Below, piece by piece: positions 1-6,164 of a stretch of DNA of 9,263 nucleotides; position 1 is the stretch's first letter; the number at the start of each line of letters is the position of its first letter. The notes under the pieces are model-generated. The model was not told the DNA's origin and did not search any database. It was given only the letters and a program-made list of their open reading frames with translations. The DNA is from JBAXRT01 sp037131065 (GTDB taxonomy: Bacteria; Bacteroidota; Bacteroidia; Bacteroidales; FEN-979). The translations under genes were made by a program, and so were the position numbers. The stretch covers positions 1 to 9,263 of the forward strand of contig JBAXRT010000118.1 in NCBI GenBank assembly GCA_037131065.1. Direction: 5' to 3'.

Positions 1-2
1 AG

Positions 3-75
3 TGATCCAGACAGGATTCGAACCTGTGACCCACAGCTTAGAAGGCTGTTGCTCTATCCACTGAGCTACTGGACC
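3..75 (-). tRNA. tRNA-Arg (anticodon UCU)
   Basis: Read on the minus strand, this 73-nt sequence folds into a complete cloverleaf. The acceptor stem is GGTCCAG with CTGGATC (one G-T wobble) and the discriminator is A. The D stem is GCTC/GAGC. The anticodon stem is ACAGC/GCTGT around the loop CTTCTAA, which places the anticodon TCT at plus-strand positions 40-42. A 5-nt variable loop GGGTC follows, then a T stem ACAGG/CCTGT with loop TTCGAAT. UCU reads AGA and AGG arginine codons. The 3' CCA is not encoded: the bases after the discriminator are CT, so CCA must be added after transcription. U36 makes this tRNA a probable substrate for t6A at A37, the modification that TsaD (encoded at 5145-6164) helps to make. 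Confidence 0.97.
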
Positions 76-87
76 GACAAATCCCGG

Positions 88-118
88 CAAAAGTAGCAAT
101 TATTAACTTTTCAACAAA
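88..118 (-). promoter_or_regulatory. Bacteroidota-type sigma promoter of tRNA-Arg
   Basis: On the minus strand a TTTG element (plus 115-118) is followed by exactly 19 nt and then TACTTTTG (plus 88-95). This matches the established Bacteroides primary-sigma consensus, a -33 TTTG and a -7 TAnnTTTG separated by about 19-21 nt. Transcription would begin a few bases downstream, at roughly 82-85, leaving a leader of about 7-10 nt before the mature tRNA 5' end at 75. The match at both elements, the correct spacing and the placement just upstream of a tRNA make this the best-supported promoter in the window. Confidence 0.8.
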
Positions 119-143
119 ACCACGATCCTTCGAATGGAAATAT

Positions 144-151
144 TAATTTTG
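144..151 (+). promoter_or_regulatory. candidate -7 element for parC
   Basis: TAATTTTG matches the Bacteroidota -7 consensus TAnnTTTG and lies 58 nt upstream of the parC start, in the same orientation. No TTTG is found 19-21 nt upstream (bases near 120-124 read CCACG), so only half of the promoter is visible. If it is used, the parC mRNA leader would be about 50 nt and would contain the 7-bp repeat tract at 169-203. Confidence 0.35.
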
Positions 152-168
152 TCTTCCTTGATATGAAT

Positions 169-203
169 TACCTAATACCAATTACCGATTTCCAATTTCC
201 AAT
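169..203 (-). repeat. degenerate 7-bp tandem repeat tract upstream of parC
   Basis: On the minus strand this reads as five consecutive 7-mers: ATTGGAA, ATTGGAA, ATCGGTA, ATTGGTA, TTAGGTA (consensus ATTGGWA). The tract ends six bases before the parC start codon. A related tract in the opposite orientation lies just after parC at 2959-3029. The best 19-bp segments of the two match at 15 positions. It contains no stem-loop of note and codes for nothing. Its function is unknown; it may be a dispersed intergenic repeat or low-complexity AT-rich leader. Confidence 0.65.
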
Positions 204-209
204 GATTTA

Positions 210-2945
210 ATGACGAATGATGAAATTCTGAACGGCGACCATCCCGAACTTGAAAGCGGTGCTTTGCAGGCAACTATTCACCTTTCGGATATGTATCAGG
301 ATTGGTTCCTGGATTATGCATCCTATGTAATCCTGGAAAGGGCTGTTCCTGAGATGCTCGACGGACTCAAACCGGTACAGCGCAGGCTTTTGCATGCCCT
401 GAAAGAGCTGGATGACGGGCGCTTCAACAAGGTCGCCAATATCATCGGGCATACGATGAAATACCATCCCCACGGGGATGCCTCCATCGGGGAAGCCCTC
501 GTGCAGCTTGGCCAGAAGGATTTGCTGCTTGATACACAGGGTAACTGGGGGAATATTCTTACTGGCGACAGTGCAGCGGCGCCGAGGTATATCGAAGCCC
601 GCCTTTCGAAATTCGCCCTTGAGGTAATGTTCAATTCAAAGACCACAACCTGGAAGTCCTCCTACGATGGCCGCAACAAGGAACCCGTCACACTGTCGGC
701 CAAATTTCCGCTGCTGCTCGCCCAGGGGGTGGAAGGGATTGCTGTCGGACTGGCATCCAAAATACTTCCACACAATTTCAATGAATTGATCGACGCCTCC
801 ATCCGGATCCTCCAGGAGAAGGAGTTTGAGATATACCCTGATTTTCTGACCGGTGGCATGGCTGATGTTTCAAGATACAACGACGGGCTCCGCGGCGGAA
901 AAGTCCGTGTCAGGTCCAGGATCAGCCAGTTCGATAAAAAAACCCTGGTCATTACGGAGATTCCTTATGGCACTACAACAGGATCTATTATTGATTCGAT
1001 CCTGGCCGCCAACGACAAGGGAAAGATCAAGATCAGGAAGATCGACGATAATACCGCCGAGAACGTTGAGATCCTGATCCATCTTGCCCCCGGCGTTTCT
1101 CCCGACACAACCATTGATGCTTTGTATGCCTTCACCGAATGCGAGGTCTCGGTTTCGCCAAACGCCTGCGTGATCGAAAATGGAAAGCCCCGCTTCGTCG
1201 GAGTGTCGGAGATCCTTAAGATCAACACCCGCCATACGGTCGAGCTGCTAAAGCTGGAATTGCAGATCCGGCTGGATGAGCTGAAAGAGCATCTGCATTA
1301 CGCTTCCCTGGAAAAGATCTTCATCGAAAATGAGGTTTACGAAGGAATTAAAAAATGTAAGACAACTGAGGAGATCGATGCTGCCATCCGTAAGGGAATG
1401 AAACCATTCCTGAAACAATTGGTCAGGCCACTCTCCGATGAGGATGTTCACCGCCTCAGGAAAATCCCGATCGAACGGATCTCCCGTTTCAATTCCGACA
1501 AGGCCGATGAGGTGATACTGGGGATCAGGCTTGACATGGAGGAGGTAAGAAACCATCTCGATCATCTGATCGATTATGCCATTGAGTATTACCGGCAAAT
1601 CAAAAAGAAATACGGAAAGGGAAGGGAGCGCCGGACGGAACTGCGAAATTTCGATACGATTGAAGCAGTAAAGGTCGCCATTGCAAATGAAAAGCTTTAT
1701 GTCAACCGTGAAGAGGGGTTCGCAGGAACAGGACTCAAAAAGGATGAGTTCGTCTGCGAATGTTCCGATATCGACGATCTTATCTCATTCAGGGACGATG
1801 GATCTTTCCTTGTAACAAAGGTTGCCGATAAGGTCTTTGTCGGGCAGAACATCATCCATATAGGAGTATATATGAAGAACGACTCCAGGACGGTTTACAA
1901 TATGATATACCGCGACGGCAAAAATGGCAAGATCATGGTGAAACGGTTCAGTGTACTGGGTATCACGCGCGACAAGGAATATGTCCTGACCAGGGGAACT
2001 GCCGGATCCAAGGTGCTCTATTTTACTGCGAACCCAAATGGCGAAGCTGAAGTAGTGCGAGTTGATCTGAAGCCAAAGCCAAGGCTGAAAAAGAGTTCTT
2101 TCGACTTCAATTTCGCTGAACTGGCCATAAAAGGCAGGAACTCTATCGGAAATACACTTACAAAATATGCCGTCAGGAAAATAGAACAGCGGCAGGAGGG
2201 AGTTTCCACACTCGGTTCACTGAATATCTGGTACGACGAGACCGTACAGCGGCTGAATACTGATGGCAGGGGCAATTTGCTCGGGGCATTTTCCGGGACT
2301 GAAAGGATCATTACCTTCATGCAATCGGGCCATTACCGGCTGACTTCCTTCGACCTCGCCACCCATTTCGATGAAGATATGATCCGCATCGAGAAGTATG
2401 ATCCAGAAAGGATATACACGGCAGTATACCAGGAAAATGAATCGAAGAGCCTTTACCTGAAACGGTTCAAGGCTGATCTGACCGATAAAAAAGCTGCCAT
2501 TGCAGAAGAACCTGACAAGCTTGTTCTTCTGACAGCCGATCCTCTGCCCAGAATTGAGATTGTTTTCGATATGAAACTGAAGAGCAAGGGTGCAGACCAG
2601 GAGATTGTCGATGTTTCCGGGTTCATCGGGGTAAAGGGATATAAAGCAAAGGGTAAAAGGATAACATCGTACCCGGTGAAAAAGGTCACCTGGCTTGAAC
2701 CTCTCGTCATGCCGGAACAGTCTGTCCCATCGGAGGAAGAGGTAATACCGGAAAAGGCAAAAGAGGATAAAAAACCGGTGGTAAAGGTTGAGAAGGCAGA
2801 CGAAACGCTCAAGAAGAAACCGGGGAAGGGCGCAACATCGGGCGGGCCTCGGACCAGGATCATCAGGACGGAAACGGCAACCAAACAGAAGGATGCCAGG
2901 GACGAGGGGGATTCAGATGAGGTTCAGCTGGAATTGCCATTATAA
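210..2945 (+). CDS. parC: DNA topoisomerase IV subunit A
   Basis: This 911-residue protein is the DNA-cutting subunit of topoisomerase IV. With the ATPase subunit ParE (not in this window) it passes one duplex through a double-strand break to decatenate daughter chromosomes and relax supercoils. The breakage-reunion domain covers about residues 30-490. It has the catalytic pair Arg126-Tyr127 in AAAPRYIEARL and the quinolone-region helix HPHGDASIGEAL at 86-97, with Ala91 where many gyrases and ParCs have Ser and Glu95 at the acidic position. A beta-pinwheel C-terminal domain follows (about 500-835), with only a degenerate GyrA-box-like segment near 640-655 (KGRNSIGNTLTKY) and no canonical QRRGGKG, which favours ParC over GyrA. 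A lysine-rich, low-complexity tail (about 842-911) ends in the acidic and hydrophobic peptide EVQLELPL. The ATG at 210 overlaps a preceding TAA (TAATG) and has no Shine-Dalgarno, normal for this phylum. The main alternative is a divergent GyrA. Confidence 0.93.
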   Translation: MTNDEILNGDHPELESGALQATIHLSDMYQDWFLDYASYVILERAVPEMLDGLKPVQRRLLHALKELDDGRFNKVANIIGHTMKYHPHGDASIGEALVQLGQKDLLLDTQGNWGNILTGDSAAAPRYIEARLSKFALEVMFNSKTTTWKSSYDGRNKEPVTLSAKFPLLLAQGVEGIAVGLASKILPHNFNELIDASIRILQEKEFEIYPDFLTGGMADVSRYNDGLRGGKVRVRSRISQFDKKTLVITEIPYGTTTGSIIDSILAANDKGKIKIRKIDDNTAENVEILIHLAPGVSPDTTIDALYAFTECEVSVSPNACVIENGKPRFVGVSEILKINTRHTVELLKLELQIRLDELKEHLHYASLEKIFIENEVYEGIKKCKTTEEIDAAIRKGMKPFLKQLVRPLSDEDVHRLRKIPIERISRFNSDKADEVILGIRLDMEEVRNHLDHLIDYAIEYYRQIKKKYGKGRERRTELRNFDTIEAVKVAIANEKLYVNREEGFAGTGLKKDEFVCECSDIDDLISFRDDGSFLVTKVADKVFVGQNIIHIGVYMKNDSRTVYNMIYRDGKNGKIMVKRFSVLGITRDKEYVLTRGTAGSKVLYFTANPNGEAEVVRVDLKPKPRLKKSSFDFNFAELAIKGRNSIGNTLTKYAVRKIEQRQEGVSTLGSLNIWYDETVQRLNTDGRGNLLGAFSGTERIITFMQSGHYRLTSFDLATHFDEDMIRIEKYDPERIYTAVYQENESKSLYLKRFKADLTDKKAAIAEEPDKLVLLTADPLPRIEIVFDMKLKSKGADQEIVDVSGFIGVKGYKAKGKRITSYPVKKVTWLEPLVMPEQSVPSEEEVIPEKAKEDKKPVVKVEKADETLKKKPGKGATSGGPRTRIIRTETATKQKDARDEGDSDEVQLELPL

Positions 2946-2958
2946 AATCTCGGAGCCA

Positions 2959-3029
2959 ATAGGTCATCTGGTCATTTGAAAATGGAAATCAGAAATTGGA
3001 AAATTTAAAATCAAAAATCCTAAATCGAA
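2959..3029 (+). repeat. degenerate 7/8-bp tandem repeat tract upstream of the flavodiiron gene
   Basis: This tract fills most of the gap between parC and the next gene. It starts with an 8-bp period (GGTCATCT at 2962-2969, then GGTCATTT at 2970-2977) and passes into 7-mers from 2974: ATTTGAA, AATGGAA, ATCAGAA, ATTGGAA, AATTTAA, AATCAAA, AATCCTA, AATCGAA. It stops two bases before the ATG at 3032. The 7-mers resemble the tract at 169-203 but run in the opposite orientation, so parC is bracketed by inverted copies. I see no stem-loop terminator and no full promoter in it; a TTTG at 2975-2978 lacks a partner -7 element. Function unknown. Confidence 0.6.
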
Positions 3030-3031
3030 AG

Positions 3032-4246
3032 ATGGTTGACAAAAAGGTTTTAAAGGTTTCAGAGGCGGTCAGCTGGGTTGGGGTTCTCGATCCCGACATC
3101 GTTACTTTTGATGTGGTAATGGAAACCAAATATGGCACCTCTTACAATGCCTATTTCATTGATGCGGCAAGGAGGACCGTTGTTGAAACCGTAAAAGAGC
3201 CTTTCTGGGAAACATACAGGTCCAAGCTGATGCAGGTAACGGATCCGGCAAGTATAGAGTTCATTGTCCTTAACCATACCGAACCTGATCATTCCGGATG
3301 TGTGCAACATATGCTTAAGCTGGCGCCCCGGGCGAAGGTGGTGGGCAGCGGAAATGCAATCCGCTACCTGAAAGATCTGATCGGTTCCGATTTTCCCCAT
3401 CTCATTGTCAAGGATGGCCAGACGCTTGACCTTGGTGATAAAACGCTGAAGTTCTTCAGTGCCAGCAATCTTCACTGGCCTGATACCATGATGACCTACC
3501 TGCAGGAAGATCAATTGCTTTTCACCTGTGATATTTTCGGAGAACATTTCTGCCATGAAGGGGTATTCGATGATGCAGTTCCGGATTTTGAGGATGCTTT
3601 CCGTTATTATTTCGACGTGATCATGAAGCCTTACAGCCGTTTCATGCTGCAGGCCATTGAAAAGATCAGGCCTTTGGAGATAAGTGCGATCTGCACTGGG
3701 CACGGCGCTATTCTTAGAAAACACTGGAAAAAATATGTCGACCTCTCAGCCAGATATGCTGAAGAAGCCCTCAGGAAACCGATTCCAAACCGTGTCTTTC
3801 TTGCCTATGTTTCTGCATACCACAATACCGGGTTGATTGCAGCAAAGATCGCCGAGGGGATCCGGCAGGCCGGCGACATCGAAGTCGATCTGTGTGATAT
3901 CGAAAAGATGGAGCTGTCCGAGGTTGAGTTAAAAATTATTGATGCTTCGGCCATCGTCCTTGGCAGCCCCACCTTCAGCCAGAACATTCTTTTACAGATC
4001 TACCAGGTCTTTGCATTGATCAACCCGATCAGGGACCGCAACAAACTTGCTGCTGCTTTCGGCTCCTATGGTTGGAGCGGCGAGGGAGCACGGATCATAA
4101 CCGGAGCCATGCGCAACCTCAAGCTGAATGTGATGGACGAAGGACTCATGATCAAATTCACCCCTCACAGCGAAGCGTTTGAAAAGTGTGTAGCCTATGG
4201 AAAGTCCATCGGAGTAAAACTGCTGGGGGAGAAAAAACCGGCATAA
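3032..4246 (+). CDS. fprA: A-type flavodiiron protein (FprA/ROO family)
   Basis: A 404-residue cytoplasmic enzyme expected to reduce O2 to water and/or NO to N2O, using electrons normally delivered by rubredoxin. The N-terminal metallo-beta-lactamase-like domain (about 1-250) keeps every diiron-site motif: His82-x-Glu84-x-Asp86-His87 in NHTEPDHSG, His148 in LHWPDTM, Asp167 in FTCDIFGEH and His224 in CTGHGAI. The C-terminal flavodoxin-like domain (about 255-400) shows FMN-binding loops at 259-267 (YVSAYHNTG), 311-314 (GSPT) and 345-352 (SYGWSGEG). It stops after flavodoxin, so it is a minimal class A protein without fused rubredoxin. I chose ATG 3032 over an in-frame TTG at 2996 because the extra residues (MENLKSKILNRK) come from the repeat tract and precede the usual N-terminus. 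Two tandem TAA codons end the gene. No rubredoxin or rubredoxin reductase gene is adjacent. The choice between O2 and NO as main substrate cannot be made from sequence. Confidence 0.93.
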   Translation: MVDKKVLKVSEAVSWVGVLDPDIVTFDVVMETKYGTSYNAYFIDAARRTVVETVKEPFWETYRSKLMQVTDPASIEFIVLNHTEPDHSGCVQHMLKLAPRAKVVGSGNAIRYLKDLIGSDFPHLIVKDGQTLDLGDKTLKFFSASNLHWPDTMMTYLQEDQLLFTCDIFGEHFCHEGVFDDAVPDFEDAFRYYFDVIMKPYSRFMLQAIEKIRPLEISAICTGHGAILRKHWKKYVDLSARYAEEALRKPIPNRVFLAYVSAYHNTGLIAAKIAEGIRQAGDIEVDLCDIEKMELSEVELKIIDASAIVLGSPTFSQNILLQIYQVFALINPIRDRNKLAAAFGSYGWSGEGARIITGAMRNLKLNVMDEGLMIKFTPHSEAFEKCVAYGKSIGVKLLGEKKPA

Positions 4247-4277
4247 TAATTGCTGTTTTTTACAGTTTATTTCTAGT

Positions 4278-5138
4278 ATGATATCAATTCGGGAGGTATT
4301 CACCAGGGCTTTGAAATTTGGGATATTCATTGTATCCTTTCTGTTCCTGCTTACTTCATGCCTTCCTGAACAGAAGATCGCCAATACACTGATCCAGAGT
4401 CCCCCCGAGATCAATATCCTTGTTTTTGCCCCTGAGGTGGTTTTTAAGTACAATCACAAAGGGGAGATGATCCCCGGGTTTGATTCGATTGGAGATGCTC
4501 AGCAGGACTCTGCCCTGTGGGTTGAAAGCAGCTATGTTCAGTACCTGAACGACTCCCTGCTGCTTGAAAAATATATAAACAGCTTCATCAATGAATTGAG
4601 ATTGCTTGGGTTCAATGTCTATCTCGACAACTCGATCGATTCGTTCCTCATCGGGAAACCACAGTCTTATGTATGGAACATTGCCCAGATCCAGGTGGAT
4701 GAATACCTCTATCCCCTGGAGGATGAAGAACCGTTCCAGGATACAGTCTACTATAAAAGATTCGATCTGAATGCTGTAGATTTCAGTTGCTGGTTTGAGC
4801 TGAGCAAGGTAAATGCAGAGAAAGCCCACAAATTAACGCTATACTCCTCTTTCACGGCATATGATAACTTCGAGGGGGAATTCTATCTTGATCCCTGGGA
4901 GATGGATATGAAATACAAGTACAGGCTCGATTCACTCCAGGTAAAGGATGTGACTGAAATGGCCGTCTATTCAGGAAGGAAACATGCCGCATACCTGTAC
5001 GACTATTTCCTGAACCAGTTCATTGCTGCCCGTCTGCCGAAGGGCCAGACGATGTATTATTACTATCATTACAACCGCCAGAAAAAATCGGTATCCCCGA
5101 CCGATGACACGGGATTTGAAGTAATTGAACCAAAGTAG
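4278..5138 (+). CDS. lipoprotein of unknown function
   Basis: This 286-residue protein has a clear lipoprotein signal peptide: a short basic N-terminus (Arg5, Arg10, Lys13), a hydrophobic stretch at about 14-25 and a lipobox LTSC with the lipidated cysteine at Cys28. The residues after Cys28 (LPEQK) lack the run of acidic residues used as a surface-export signal in Bacteroidota, so a periplasm-facing outer-membrane or inner-membrane lipoprotein is more likely than a surface one. The mature part is acidic and rich in Tyr, Phe and Trp, with a beta-type pattern around INILVFAPEVVFKYN and a tyrosine-rich stretch YYYYHYN near the C-terminus. I recognise no enzyme motif or named domain. It starts 31 bp after the flavodiiron gene on the same strand, and its stop lies 6 bp from the stop of the convergent tsaD. 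No terminator hairpin is visible at either end. Sharing a transcript with the upstream gene is possible but a functional link is not evident. Confidence 0.85.
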   Translation: MISIREVFTRALKFGIFIVSFLFLLTSCLPEQKIANTLIQSPPEINILVFAPEVVFKYNHKGEMIPGFDSIGDAQQDSALWVESSYVQYLNDSLLLEKYINSFINELRLLGFNVYLDNSIDSFLIGKPQSYVWNIAQIQVDEYLYPLEDEEPFQDTVYYKRFDLNAVDFSCWFELSKVNAEKAHKLTLYSSFTAYDNFEGEFYLDPWEMDMKYKYRLDSLQVKDVTEMAVYSGRKHAAYLYDYFLNQFIAARLPKGQTMYYYYHYNRQKKSVSPTDDTGFEVIEPK

Positions 5139-5144
5139 CTCTTT

Positions 5145-6164
5145 TTACAGGATACTTCTTGCATATGGAGTAGCCGACTGGTTGGAGAAATCCCCTTTCA
5201 GGTATTTGAAGTAACCGGCAACTGCGATCATTGCGGCATTGTCGGTAGTATAGGCCGGGGGAGGGATGAATACATTCCAGTTTCTGTGATGACGGGCATG
5301 TTCCATGGCCTTTCGGAAAGAGGAGTTGGCCGACACCCCTCCTGCGATGGCAATATCCCTTATTCCGGTAGCTTCAGCCGCCATCATCAGTTTTGACATA
5401 AGGATGTCGATGATGGTTTCCTGAACAGATGCGCAGAGGTCGGTCCTGTTCTTTTCAATGAATTGAGGATCCTCTTTAAGCCGGTCGCGGAGAAAGTAAA
5501 GGATGGAGGTTTTAAGCCCGCTGAAACTGAAATTGAGTCCCGGAATGTTGGGCCTGGCAAACCTGAACCTTTGCGGATCGCCGGTTTGCGCAATTTTGTC
5601 GATGATCGGTCCCCCCGGGTAAGGAATACCCATGATCTTGGCTGCCTTGTCGAAGGTCTCGCCGGCCGCGTCGTCAATAGTCTGACCAATGATCTCCATT
5701 TCGAAGTAATCGAGCGCCCTGACGATCTGGGTATGACCTCCCGACACCGTCAGGCAGAGAAACGGGAAGGAGGGTACAGGGTTTGACCTTTCCGGGTTCC
5801 TGATGAAATGGGCGAGTATGTGGGCCTGCAGATGATCCACTTCGATCAGCGGGATACCGAGACCAAGTGAGAAAGCCTTTGCAAAGGAGGTCCCGACAAG
5901 CAGTGAACCGAGGAGACCTGGTCCCTGCGTAAAGGCAACAGCAGAAAGCTGATTTTTACTTATATTTGCTTTTTTGATGGCTGTTTCGATAACCGGGATG
6001 ATGTTCTGCTGGTGGGCCCTTGAAGCCAGTTCCGGCACCACACCCCCGAAGTTCCGGTGGACCTCCTGACCAGCCGTGACATTCGAACGGATGATGTCCT
6101 TCTCAATGATCGCTGCAGCCGTATCATCGCAGGAAGATTCAATGCCTAAAATATAGAGACTCAT
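5145..6164 (-). CDS. tsaD: tRNA N6-adenosine threonylcarbamoyltransferase
   Basis: TsaD (Kae1/YgjD family) transfers the threonylcarbamoyl group from threonylcarbamoyl-AMP to A37 of tRNAs that read ANN codons, forming t6A. In bacteria it acts with TsaB and TsaE, using the adenylate made by TsaC; none of these is in this window. The 339-residue length is normal for the family. The ASKHA-fold motifs are all present: GIESSCDDTAAAI at 7-19, the metal-binding His111 and His115 in DHLQAHILAH, SGGHTQ at 141-146, DDAAGETFDK at 164-173, AGGVSANS at 274-281 and the metal-ligand Asp308 in TDNAAM. The ATG at 6164 is well fixed because the conserved N-terminal LGIESS motif begins only six residues in. The gene converges on the lipoprotein gene (6 bp between stops). 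Its start codon overlaps by one base the inferred TTG start of the divergent TamB-like gene, so each gene's 5' control region lies in the other's coding sequence. Confidence 0.97.
   Translation of the reverse strand: MSLYILGIESSCDDTAAAIIEKDIIRSNVTAGQEVHRNFGGVVPELASRAHQQNIIPVIETAIKKANISKNQLSAVAFTQGPGLLGSLLVGTSFAKAFSLGLGIPLIEVDHLQAHILAHFIRNPERSNPVPSFPFLCLTVSGGHTQIVRALDYFEMEIIGQTIDDAAGETFDKAAKIMGIPYPGGPIIDKIAQTGDPQRFRFARPNIPGLNFSFSGLKTSILYFLRDRLKEDPQFIEKNRTDLCASVQETIIDILMSKLMMAAEATGIRDIAIAGGVSANSSFRKAMEHARHHRNWNVFIPPPAYTTDNAAMIAVAGYFKYLKGDFSNQSATPYARSIL
5961..5968 (+). promoter_or_regulatory. possible -7 element for the TamB-like gene inside tsaD
   Basis: TATATTTG matches the Bacteroidota -7 consensus TAnnTTTG on the plus strand, about 196 bp upstream of the TamB-like start. 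It sits in a locally AT-rich part of tsaD encoding KKANISKNQ. No TTTG lies 19-21 nt upstream, so the match is only half a promoter and could be chance. It is listed because the TamB-like gene has no intergenic DNA of its own to hold a promoter. Confidence 0.2.

Noticed and set aside
2453..2884. 143-codon antisense open frame within parC
   Set aside because: It lies opposite the lysine-rich tail of parC; its Ser/Phe/Thr-rich product reflects the complement of AAG/GAA-rich codons.
210..2945. Assignment as gyrase subunit A
   Set aside because: There is no canonical QRRGGKG GyrA box and the C-terminal domain and tail fit ParC of this phylum better.
2996..3031. N-terminal extension of the flavodiiron protein from an in-frame TTG
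   Set aside because: The 12 extra residues are translated from the 7-bp repeat tract, precede the usual family N-terminus, and an ATG at 3032 is available.
3059..3724. 221-codon open frame antisense to the flavodiiron gene
   Set aside because: The sense strand encodes all catalytic motifs of a known family; the antisense product has no recognisable motif and is a shadow of biased codon use.
4253..4265. Small hairpin CTGT-TTTTT-ACAG after the flavodiiron gene as a terminator
   Set aside because: The stem is only four base pairs with no GC-rich core and no clean T-run after it, so it is too weak to call.
4356..4829. 157-codon antisense open frame within the lipoprotein gene
   Set aside because: The sense frame has a signal peptide and lipobox at the expected place; the antisense frame has no supporting feature.
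5139..5144. Bidirectional terminator between the convergent lipoprotein gene and tsaD
   Set aside because: Only six bases separate the stops (CTCTTT) and I found no inverted repeat spanning the junction.
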